From an uncultured Campylobacter sp. (GTDB taxonomy: Bacteria > Campylobacterota > Campylobacteria > Campylobacterales > Campylobacteraceae), in the NCBI RefSeq assembly GCF_938030785.1, contig NZ_CALHIK010000046.1:1-7098 (forward strand): a DNA stretch of 7,098 bases, written 5' to 3'. The translations under genes were made by a program, and so were the position numbers. Positions 1-5,346 of this stretch are shown here, piece by piece. Position 1 is the first letter of the stretch. Each line of letters opens with the position of its first letter. The notes under the pieces were generated by a model, which had not been told where the DNA came from, did not search any database, and saw nothing but the letters and a program-made list of their open reading frames with translations.

Positions 1-1
1 C

Positions 2-328
2 GGGATCCTGGAGAAATATAAAACGCATTTTAATAAAATACAAAATGCTATGAGCTTGCCGTCGGAACCATCGCGAATGGCGTTATTAAAGGCCTCGCCG
101 AAAGTTGCCATATATTTTATGGAAGGTATGAAGCCGTTTTTCCCGACTCAAAAATTTAAAAAGAAGCTGGGCGACGGCAGCGTTACTTTTAGCATAAATT
201 TCACTCAAGATATGGAGATATTGCCGTTCATAAAAAGGTGGCTCCCCGATATCGAAATACTGGAGCCGACAGATCTAAGGCAAACATTCAAAGAGCAGTT
301 AAAAATCGCCCTTGAGACATATAAGTAA
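2..328 (+). CDS. WYL-domain transcriptional regulator, C-terminal part (5' end outside window)
   Basis: The frame is open from base 2, so the gene starts before the window; the ATG at 50 is an internal methionine, not a start. The visible 108 codons match the C-terminal part (WYL-end and WCX extension) of WYL-domain regulators as I know them from Campylobacter and Sulfurimonas: a segment reading LLKASPKVAIYF, a short MKPFFPTQKF stretch, a beta strand VTFSINFTQ, then the typical closing pattern FIKRWLPDIEILEP followed by a helix ending at the TAA. WYL proteins are usually N-terminal helix-turn-helix DNA-binding regulators whose WYL/WCX part senses a ligand, often nucleic acid or a nucleotide. 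The DNA-binding part cannot be seen here, so its target is unknown. It is convergent with dapF and probably unrelated to it in function. Confidence 0.75.
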   Translation, partial: GILEKYKTHFNKIQNAMSLPSEPSRMALLKASPKVAIYFMEGMKPFFPTQKFKKKLGDGSVTFSINFTQDMEILPFIKRWLPDIEILEPTDLRQTFKEQLKIALETYK

Positions 329-359
329 GTATCAAAATGGATTACGCGGGGGCGGTTTG

Positions 360-390
360 AGAATTTAACTTCATTTTAAAATTAAATTCT
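360..390. repeat. AT-rich inverted repeat between convergent genes
   Basis: AGAATTTAA (360-368) and TTAAATTCT (382-390) are perfect reverse complements separated by 13 bases. The pair lies in the 155-bp gap between the convergent WYL gene and dapF. It could act as a weak bidirectional transcription stop, but the stem is AT-rich and has no clear T tract, so this is only a candidate. No other element is evident in the gap. Confidence 0.3.
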
Positions 391-483
391 ACGACGGCCC
401 TGTAAATTTATTATTTTTCAAAATAGAGCAAAAGCAAAATTTACGCAAAAAATCGCGTCTGAAACTTATCTAAAGCCCGCTAT

Positions 484-1362
484 CTACTCCACGTATCCTA
501 TAAACTCGCCGTTAAAAGTATGCCTAACGTCGCCGCGAAAATAAATTTTACCGTTGTTTGCTAAGCGTAAATTTAGCATTTCGCCGCTTGCGGGCACCAC
601 GCGCATATCTGCCGCCAAGCCCATATTTTCGACGCCAGCGATGAAGCATGCCGCCATTCCGGTGCTGCACGCAAGCGTTTCGGCTTCTGTGACGCGCTCG
701 TAAGTACGCACTTTTAGAATCATGTTTGCGACCCGTTTCTGTACTAACGCGTAATTGACGTTAGCGTTATATTTTTCGCCCAGTTCGCGCGCTAACGCGA
801 CGTCAAACTCGATCAAATCCTCCGTGAATGTTACCAGATGAGGCGCGCCGGTGTTATAAAAATACCACGTTCGCCCGGCCTCGTCAAAGCTCTCGCCCAG
901 GCGTTTAGGCTGTGTTAGCATTACCTCGACGTTAGCCACTAACGCGTGAGCATTATCGCGCAGATTAAAAATTTCGCCGAAGCTCACGTTTCTAAGCTCG
1001 CCCTGCATGCCGCCGTTTAGATTGCCGCCGAAAATCCCGAAAATTTCGCCGTCGATTACCCCTGCGCTGCTTAAAAATTTCATACTCTTGCCGGCCAAAA
1101 AATTCTCATACGCGTACATACATACCGCGCGCGAGCCGTTGCCGCACATATCGGCGGCGCTGCCGTCGCTATTATAAATTTCCCACTCAAAATTTATCCC
1201 GTCTATGCCGTTAAATTTAGGCAACACGACGATGAGCCCGTCGGCGCCTACCCCTTCGCGTCTGTCGCATAGCTCGCGCGCCAGCTTGGACCTATCCTCC
1301 TTAACCGAATCCGTAAAGATCACAAAATCCTTGCCGCTCGCATTATATTTTGAAATTTTCAT
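484..1362 (-). CDS. dapF: Diaminopimelate epimerase
   Basis: PLP-independent epimerase interconverting LL- and meso-diaminopimelate for lysine and peptidoglycan synthesis in the cytoplasm. Two ATGs stand in tandem at 1365 and 1362. GAGG lies only 3 bases before the first but 6 before the second, so 1362 (292 aa) is the better start. In that numbering the family signature N-x-DGS-x4-CGNG-x-R is present with catalytic Cys73, and His175 (NTGAPH), Glu222 (YER) and the second catalytic Cys232 (LACSTG) are in place. The protein is longer than the roughly 250-275 aa of C. jejuni and E. coli forms. Three usually fixed pocket positions differ: Lys11 where GND normally has Asn, Val after the Glu-Arg pair where Gly is normal, and Ser after the second Cys where Gly is normal. 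It is the last gene of the probable coaE operon. Identity is firm; full activity is less so. Confidence 0.9.
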   Translation of the reverse strand: MKISKYNASGKDFVIFTDSVKEDRSKLARELCDRREGVGADGLIVVLPKFNGIDGINFEWEIYNSDGSAADMCGNGSRAVCMYAYENFLAGKSMKFLSSAGVIDGEIFGIFGGNLNGGMQGELRNVSFGEIFNLRDNAHALVANVEVMLTQPKRLGESFDEAGRTWYFYNTGAPHLVTFTEDLIEFDVALARELGEKYNANVNYALVQKRVANMILKVRTYERVTEAETLACSTGMAACFIAGVENMGLAADMRVVPASGEMLNLRLANNGKIYFRGDVRHTFNGEFIGYVE

Positions 1363-1424
1363 CATCTACCTCGCAAATTTTAAAATCACTAACGCCCGCT
1401 AACGTTTTATTAAAATTTTTATCT

Positions 1425-1544
1425 CTATCTAAATTTAAACTTAGCGCTTATTTTAGGCTTTTCCGAGACATATTTTACTAACTCGCCCGCATTAGTTAGC
1501 TGGTTTATCGTAAGCATTTCACGCTTGATGTTAGAGCCTCTCAT
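1425..1544 (-). CDS. 39-aa small ORF, translationally coupled to the Sel1-repeat gene (hypothetical)
   Basis: An ATG at 1544 overlaps the TGA of the upstream Sel1-repeat gene as ATGA (1541-1544), and the frame runs 39 codons to TAG at 1425-1427. The peptide begins MRGSNIKREM, contains LTINQLTNAGELVKYV and ends in a basic KISAKFKFR. It has no signal peptide, cysteine or membrane segment and is strongly basic at both ends. I do not recognise it. An internal ATG at 1517 would give 30 aa. The ATGA overlap is the usual geometry for coupled re-initiation, which supports translation. It could also be a leftover N-terminus of a decayed gene, or chance, since the gap to dapF is otherwise empty. It lies between the Sel1-repeat gene and dapF in the same operon. 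Confidence 0.4.
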   Translation of the reverse strand: MRGSNIKREMLTINQLTNAGELVKYVSEKPKISAKFKFR

Positions 1545-2461
1545 CTCATAGTCTCTAAATGCTCGCAAGCATCAAATCTTCCGAGCTTGCAAGCTTTTTC
1601 ATAGAGCTTGCGCGCCTTCCTTTTATCTTTCGTCACGCCCCAGCCCTTTTCGTATTGATATGCTAAATTTGAGCAGGCTAGCGGTTCGTCGCTTTTTTCG
1701 CACGCCTCGCTAAAATACTTCGCAGCAAGCGCGTGATCCTTTTGCCCGCCGTCGCCTTTAAAATACGTGACGCCTAAATTTACGCACGAATCCGCATGCC
1801 CTTGCTCACAAGCCCTCGTAAAAAATGTCCTAGCCCTGTCCGCATCTTTTTTCACGCCTTCGCCGAGAACATAGCTAAGCCCTAGGTTATGGCACGCCTC
1901 TACTTGCCCCATCTTGCAGGCCTTAATCAAAAGCTCGATCGCTTTTTTCGTGTCGGGATAGACGCCGAGCCCCTTTTTATAGTTGTATGCAAGGCTCGCG
2001 CACCCCTCGCTGCTGTTTTTCTTGCAGGCGTCGCTAAAAAGCTCATTCGCCCTCTTACGATCCTGCGCCACCCCCTGTCCGTCGTTGTAGAGCAGCCCCA
2101 AATAGACGCAGCCCTTCTGCTCGCCGAGCTTGCACGCCCTGTCGTAATAGCGCGCGGCCTGCCTGAAGCTTCTATTTGAGTCGTATGCATAGCCTAAATT
2201 TGCACAATCCAGCGCGTTTTCCTCGCCGCCAGCGTCGCAGTTGCGCTGCAGCTCATTTATCACGCGGCTTAGTTTTTTACAATCCGTCTCGCTCCCCGCG
2301 GCGCAGCCCTTCCTTAGATCGTCGATCTCCGCCGTAGCGCACGTCGCAAACAGCGTGGAGAGCAAAACCGCTCTCGCCGTAAATTTTAACCGCTCTTTAA
2401 GCGGCGCGCTTTTAGAATTTTGGAATTTAGCGCCACTTTGGGCGCGACTGCCGATCCTCAT
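1541..2461 (-). CDS. Exported Sel1-like (SLR) cysteine-rich repeat protein
   Basis: The frame is open from an ATG at 2488 that lacks a ribosome site. The ATG at 2461 has AAAGGA 7 bases upstream and is the better start (306 aa). A basic 28-residue n-region precedes a hydrophobic stretch (AVLLSTLFATCATA, about residues 30-44) with likely cleavage before EIDD, so the mature protein should be periplasmic or secreted. The rest is a tandem array of about seven helical repeats of roughly 36 residues with Sel1 signatures such as NLGxxYxxGxGV-KD. Each repeat carries a pair of cysteines, mostly C-x7-C, giving eight pairs. This is the pattern of the Helicobacter cysteine-rich proteins (Hcp), in which each pair forms a disulphide that staples two helices. 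Hcp proteins are proposed to bind other proteins or cell-wall fragments; the partner here is unknown. The gene sits between coaE and dapF. Confidence 0.85.
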   Translation of the reverse strand: MRIGSRAQSGAKFQNSKSAPLKERLKFTARAVLLSTLFATCATAEIDDLRKGCAAGSETDCKKLSRVINELQRNCDAGGEENALDCANLGYAYDSNRSFRQAARYYDRACKLGEQKGCVYLGLLYNDGQGVAQDRKRANELFSDACKKNSSEGCASLAYNYKKGLGVYPDTKKAIELLIKACKMGQVEACHNLGLSYVLGEGVKKDADRARTFFTRACEQGHADSCVNLGVTYFKGDGGQKDHALAAKYFSEACEKSDEPLACSNLAYQYEKGWGVTKDKRKARKLYEKACKLGRFDACEHLETMR

Positions 2462-2530
2462 TGTTTTATCCTTTATTTTAAAATTCATCTTAATTCGCGT
2501 ATAAATTTTTACAAGCTCTCGCGCAAAAGG

Positions 2531-3205
2531 CTAAATTTTATCTTTTAGCTCTTTTAAAAATCTCTCCACCGCGGCCTTAAGCGCGGCAAGATCGCCGCTA
2601 TTATCTATCACAAAGTCCGCCATAGCGCACTTTTGCTCTATGTCCATTTGCAGCTCCACGCGGTGCTTTGCGGCGGCATGATCGAGCCCATTTCGCTTCA
2701 TCACACGCGAAATCAGCGTATTTTTAGGCGCATAAACGACCGCCGCTTTATCGAAAAACTCATACCTCTTGCCCTCGAAAAAAAGCGGAATATCGACGAA
2801 ATAAAGCTTTCCTTTCGCCTCCAAAGCCCGCGCCTGCGATAAAATTTCAGCCGTTATCTTTGGATGCAGCAGCACTTCAAGCTTTGCAAGTTCCGCTGGG
2901 CTTTTAAACACCAGCTCGCCCAGCTTTTTTCGGTCCACCGAGGTGCAAGGGGCAGCTGAAATTTCCTCGCCCGATCTAGCGTTAAATTCCGCTTGGGGGT
3001 TCAAATTTGCAGCCTGTACGTCTTTTTGCACGACGTATTGCGCGCCAAAAATTTCCGCCACCTGCGCGGCGCAGCGATCCAAAACGTCATGCGAAATCTT
3101 ATCGGCATCGATGATCTCAAATCCGAGCCCGGCAAGCAGCTCGCAAACCGCGCTCTTGCCGCTACCGATGCTGCCCGTGATGACGACGGCGTGTTTAAAT
3201 TTCAA
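2531..3205 (-). CDS. coaE: Dephospho-CoA kinase
   Basis: Catalyses the last step of coenzyme A synthesis, ATP-dependent phosphorylation of the 3'-OH of dephospho-CoA, in the cytoplasm. The P-loop GSIGSGKS is at residues 11-18, followed by the DAD substrate-binding segment (33-35), VDRKKLGELVF (90-100), LHPKI, VDIPLFFE and the C-terminal RVMKRNGL and ADFVIDNSG segments typical of the family. The start is a TTG at 3205: AAGG lies six bases upstream, an in-frame TAA at 3215-3217 excludes anything longer, and the next codons read KFKHAVVITG. At 224 aa it is about 20 residues longer than usual because of an insert around residues 59-88, between the IFG segment and VDRKKLG. It is the first gene of the operon and divergent from purM. 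Confidence 0.93.
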   Translation of the reverse strand: MKFKHAVVITGSIGSGKSAVCELLAGLGFEIIDADKISHDVLDRCAAQVAEIFGAQYVVQKDVQAANLNPQAEFNARSGEEISAAPCTSVDRKKLGELVFKSPAELAKLEVLLHPKITAEILSQARALEAKGKLYFVDIPLFFEGKRYEFFDKAAVVYAPKNTLISRVMKRNGLDHAAAKHRVELQMDIEQKCAMADFVIDNSGDLAALKAAVERFLKELKDKI

Positions 3206-3222
3206 GATGAGCCTTTATAGCG

Positions 3223-3246
3223 TTTTTATTCGATTTTAGCTAAAAT
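3223..3246 (+). promoter_or_regulatory. Candidate promoter for purM
   Basis: A T-rich stretch (3223-3237) is followed by TAAAAT at 3241-3246, resembling the Campylobacter sigma-70 arrangement of a T-rich upstream segment and a -10 box. Transcription would begin around 3253, ahead of the GGAGG ribosome site at 3267-3271. It overlaps the region where the opposite-strand coaE promoter would initiate, so the two may compete. Confidence 0.4.
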
Positions 3247-3253
3247 CTGCGAA

Positions 3254-3262
3254 ATTATACCA
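3254..3262 (-). promoter_or_regulatory. Extended -10 promoter for coaE operon
   Basis: Read on the - strand this is TGGTATAAT, a perfect extended -10 (TG-N-TATAAT). Transcription should start near 3247, about 30 bases before the AAGG ribosome site of coaE. Epsilonproteobacterial sigma-70 promoters commonly rely on the -10 with little -35, which fits. No other equally good promoter was seen before the downstream genes of this strand up to dapF. Confidence 0.55.
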
Positions 3263-3278
3263 TCTTGGAGGATAAAAT

Positions 3279-4262
3279 TTGATAAGCTACAAAGACGCTG
3301 GCGTCGATATAGACGCGGGAAATGACTTCGTAAACGCAATAAAACCGTTCGTCAAGGCAACGCAAACTCCGCACGTTTTGGGCGGTATCGGCTCGTTTAG
3401 CGGCGCGGTGAGGCTGCCTGCAGGCTACAAAAAGCCCGCGATCCTAGGCGCCACCGACGGTGTGGGCACAAAGCTGCGACTCGCGATCGACGCGCGCAAA
3501 TTTGACGGCGTGGGGCAGGATCTCGTCGCGATGTGCGTAAACGACCTCATCTGCAACTTCGCCGAGCCGCTATTTTTCCTAGACTACTACGCGACGGCAA
3601 AGCTTGAAATCGCGGATGCCAAAGAGGTCGTAAAAAGCATCGCCGAGGGCTGCAAGCTCGCCCGCTGCGCGCTGATCGGCGGCGAGACGGCGGAGATGCC
3701 CTCGATGTATGAGAAAGGCGACTTTGACCTCGCGGGCTTTGCCGTGGGTATCGCCGAAGAGGACGAGATCGACCGCTCAAAATTCGTCCGTGAGGGCGAC
3801 GTGCTCATCGCGCTTCCTAGCAGCGGCCTACACTCAAATGGTTTCTCGCTCGCGCGAAAAGTGGTCGCCGAGCTGGGACTAAAATTTGACGACAAGGTAG
3901 GCAATCGCACGCTCATCGACGTGCTTTTGGAGCCGACTAGGATTTACGTCGGCGACTTTTTAAATTTAAAAGACAAAATCCACGCACTCGCGCACATCAC
4001 GGGCGGCGGCATCGTGGAAAATTTGCCGCGCGTATTTCCGGAGGGACTAGGCGCAAAGATCGAACACGCCGCGATCCGCACGCCTGAGATCTTTAAAATC
4101 ATCGCGCAAAAGGTAGAGCCTGCCGAGATGATGAGGACGTTTAACATGGGCGTTGGCATGATCGTCGTAGCTCCGAAAGAAAACGCTGACTTTGTGCTAG
4201 CCAACACTGACGGCTACGTTATCGGTGAGGTCGTAAAAGGCGGGGGCGTACAGCTCGTGTAA
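3279..4262 (+). CDS. purM: Phosphoribosylformylglycinamidine cyclo-ligase (AIR synthetase)
   Basis: Closes the imidazole ring in purine synthesis: FGAM plus ATP gives AIR, in the cytoplasm. The start is TTG at 3279, placed by GGAGG seven bases upstream and by the family's opening MISYKDAGVDIDAGN. Family landmarks follow in order: GATDGVGTK (57-65), VNDL and AEPLFFLDYYAT (87-106), GGETAEMP (134-141) and DLAGFAVG in the N-terminal ATP-binding half, then GLHSNGFSL (183-191), HITGGGIVENLPRVFP (239-254) and FNMGVGM (288-294) in the C-terminal half. The 327-aa length is close to the usual 330-345, and no key motif is missing. It is transcribed away from coaE, and a hairpin terminator follows its stop within six bases. 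Confidence 0.96.
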   Translation: MISYKDAGVDIDAGNDFVNAIKPFVKATQTPHVLGGIGSFSGAVRLPAGYKKPAILGATDGVGTKLRLAIDARKFDGVGQDLVAMCVNDLICNFAEPLFFLDYYATAKLEIADAKEVVKSIAEGCKLARCALIGGETAEMPSMYEKGDFDLAGFAVGIAEEDEIDRSKFVREGDVLIALPSSGLHSNGFSLARKVVAELGLKFDDKVGNRTLIDVLLEPTRIYVGDFLNLKDKIHALAHITGGGIVENLPRVFPEGLGAKIEHAAIRTPEIFKIIAQKVEPAEMMRTFNMGVGMIVVAPKENADFVLANTDGYVIGEVVKGGGVQLV

Positions 4263-4267
4263 ATTTG

Positions 4268-4291
4268 AAGCGGTAAAATTTGCCGCTTTTT
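4268..4291 (+). terminator. Rho-independent terminator of purM
   Basis: AAGCGG (4268-4273) pairs with CCGCTT (4283-4288), extendable by a U-G pair, with a short AT loop and a run of five T (4287-4291). It begins five bases after the purM stop. It also covers a TTG at 4280 that would otherwise open the next ORF, which argues against that TTG being a real start. Confidence 0.6.
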
Positions 4292-4306
4292 GCCAAAGCA
4301 GAATTT

Positions 4307-4666
4307 ATGTTTAGACTAAATTTTAAAGCAAGTGTTGCGACCGCTTCCAAAAACAGCGCCGAGAATTATTATATGATAGGCCTTGCGGACGACAAGTACG
4401 ACTATAAGAACTATCTGCTTTTCCAAAGACCGATCAAGCTCGGGCGGTACGAGGACGCAGACGCACCGCATAACGGCTTATACGCAGAGTGCAATGGCGA
4501 TGTATGCTATAACGGCTGCAAGGCGGTGAAAATCACTAGCGAGCTTATCGTTTTTGAGATCCAAGACAGCATCATCGCCGTGGATATCTGCGGCGTTAAA
4601 ATTCCCAAGCGCTTCATGCAGTATTGTAAAGAAATTTTCGGCGATCTGCTTAGCATCGAGGGGTAA
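4307..4666 (+). CDS. Imm10-like immunity family protein (orphan, tentative)
   Basis: A 119-aa cytoplasmic-looking protein with no signal peptide or membrane segment. The frame is open from TTG at 4280, but that codon lies inside the purM terminator, so the ATG at 4307 is preferred; neither start has a strong ribosome site. The layout resembles the Imm10 family of polymorphic-toxin immunity proteins: an opening beta strand, a segment like YMIGLADD, then YLLFQRPIKLGR, a central GLYAE...CYNGCKAVKIT strand pair, a strand LIVFEI, and a final amphipathic helix PKRFMQYCKEIFGDLL. This is recognition from memory and not a search. No toxin gene is visible here, so it would be an orphan, either a stand-alone protection gene or a leftover of a toxin locus. 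It may depend on read-through from purM, since no separate promoter is evident. Confidence 0.5.
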   Translation: MFRLNFKASVATASKNSAENYYMIGLADDKYDYKNYLLFQRPIKLGRYEDADAPHNGLYAECNGDVCYNGCKAVKITSELIVFEIQDSIIAVDICGVKIPKRFMQYCKEIFGDLLSIEG

Positions 4667-4730
4667 ATTTAAATGCACCAACGGCATGCAAAATTTGCCT
4701 GGCTACTGTCGCAAATTCTACCGGAGGATA

Positions 4731-5177
4731 CTACTCCGCGTCCTTTGCGTCCGCTTTTTCGATGAGGTTTTTATATTCGTCCTCGCTTAGATGCTTCATC
4801 CACGTTACATTTTTGCCGTCCTTTTCGAAGGTTACCGCGATGTGCTCGCCGTCTTCGTGCAGTCCGGCTCCGTGCCAGTGTTTGACGCCCGGCGGACAAA
4901 GCACCACGTCGCCGGGGCGAGCGATTTGCACGATGCCGTCCGCCGTGCCGGTGTAAATTTTGCCCTTCGTTACGATTAAATTTTGCCCCGCGGGATGCGT
5001 ATGCCATGCCGTGCGTACTCCGCGTGGAAAATGCACCAGAGCAGAGCCTGCATTTGCGTAAGACGTCGCGCCAAAAAGCAGCGTGACTTTCGGCAGCTCG
5101 CCTGCAAAAATTTTATCGCTCACCTTATCATAAACGGCGAGATTTTCCTTTTTAACCAAAACTTGCTTTTCCTGCAT
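4731..5177 (-). CDS. Small cupin-domain protein
   Basis: Single-domain cupin of 148 aa from the ATG at 5177, which has AAGGAG five bases upstream, the best ribosome site in this part of the window. The frame continues up to a TTG at 5258 (175 aa) without a ribosome site. Numbered from 5177, cupin motif 1 is WHTHPAGQ with His59, His61 and Gln65 in place of the usual Glu, and motif 2 is GDVVLCPPGVKHWHG with His100; these would bind one metal ion. The C-terminus HIAVTF...NVTWMKHLS is typical of small cupins often annotated as carboxymuconolactone-decarboxylase-associated. The reaction is unknown. Residues upstream of 5177 read like a signal peptide broken by one base (see 5178-5281), so ancestral forms may have been exported. 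It is the last gene of the reductase-hydrolase-flavodoxin cluster. Confidence 0.8.
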   Translation of the reverse strand: MQEKQVLVKKENLAVYDKVSDKIFAGELPKVTLLFGATSYANAGSALVHFPRGVRTAWHTHPAGQNLIVTKGKIYTGTADGIVQIARPGDVVLCPPGVKHWHGAGLHEDGEHIAVTFEKDGKNVTWMKHLSEDEYKNLIEKADAKDAE

Positions 5178-5281
5178 CTTTTCTCCTTTGTCTATATTTT
5201 TCGCAATGCTCTCTTGCGCGCTTAAATTTAACGCGTGTACCATCGCCGCTAAACTCAAAATTTTAAGAATTTAGCGTTCAT
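5178..5281 (-). pseudogene. Frame-disrupted signal-peptide segment of the cupin gene
   Basis: An ATG at 5281, preceded by GAAAGA, reads MNAKFLKF then TGA. A -1 shift at the TTA-AAA-TTT-TGA site joins it to the cupin frame and gives MNAKFLKILSLAAMVHALNL followed by SAQES, a textbook Sec signal peptide with short basic n-region, hydrophobic core and small residues at the end. In the cupin frame itself a TAA lies five codons before the TTG at 5258. The break falls in an AAAATTTT run (5257-5264), so it can be a one-base deletion in A5, a sequencing error, or a frameshift or slippage site. Confidence 0.55.
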
Positions 5282-5298
5282 TTTTTATCTTTCATTAT

Positions 5299-5342
5299 GC
5301 TCGCTTTAAATTTAATCACAAATTTAAAGCCAAAGTGCGAGC
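5299..5342. repeat. Long imperfect inverted repeat upstream of the cupin gene
   Basis: The core is a perfect 11-bp inverted repeat, GCTTTAAATTT (5303-5313) and AAATTTAAAGC (5320-5330), with a 6-base spacer. Outer arms GCTCGC (5299-5304) and GCGAGC (5337-5342) add a second inverted pair that partly overlaps the core. On the - strand the spacer contains TTGTGA (5321-5316), which stands 16 bases before CATAAT (5299-5294), a possible weak promoter for the cupin. There is no T tract, so a simple terminator is unlikely; an operator or an RNA hairpin between flavodoxin and cupin is more likely. Confidence 0.45.
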
Positions 5343-5346
5343 TCGC

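Noticed and set aside
402..444. GTAAATTT ... AAATTTAC inverted pair downstream of dapF
   Set aside because: Eight AT-rich bases 27 apart, built on the abundant AAATTT word; expected by chance.
1889..2190. Open frames opposite to or out of phase with the Sel1-repeat gene
   Set aside because: They lie wholly inside a well-supported gene, have arginine/proline-rich or unfamiliar translations and no ribosome site; shadows of its codon use.
2327..2400. Lipobox at LFATC in the Sel1-repeat protein signal peptide
   Set aside because: Thr just before the Cys and Phe at -3 do not fit the lipobox, and ATA-E downstream is a better ordinary cleavage site.
3547..3916. Minus-strand frames of 77 and 109 codons within purM
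   Set aside because: Serine/arginine-rich antisense translations inside a complete, conserved gene.
4722..4738. CGGAG/CTCCG hairpin between the immunity-like gene and the cupin as a terminator
   Set aside because: Only five base pairs, no T tract on either strand, and it overlaps the cupin stop codon.
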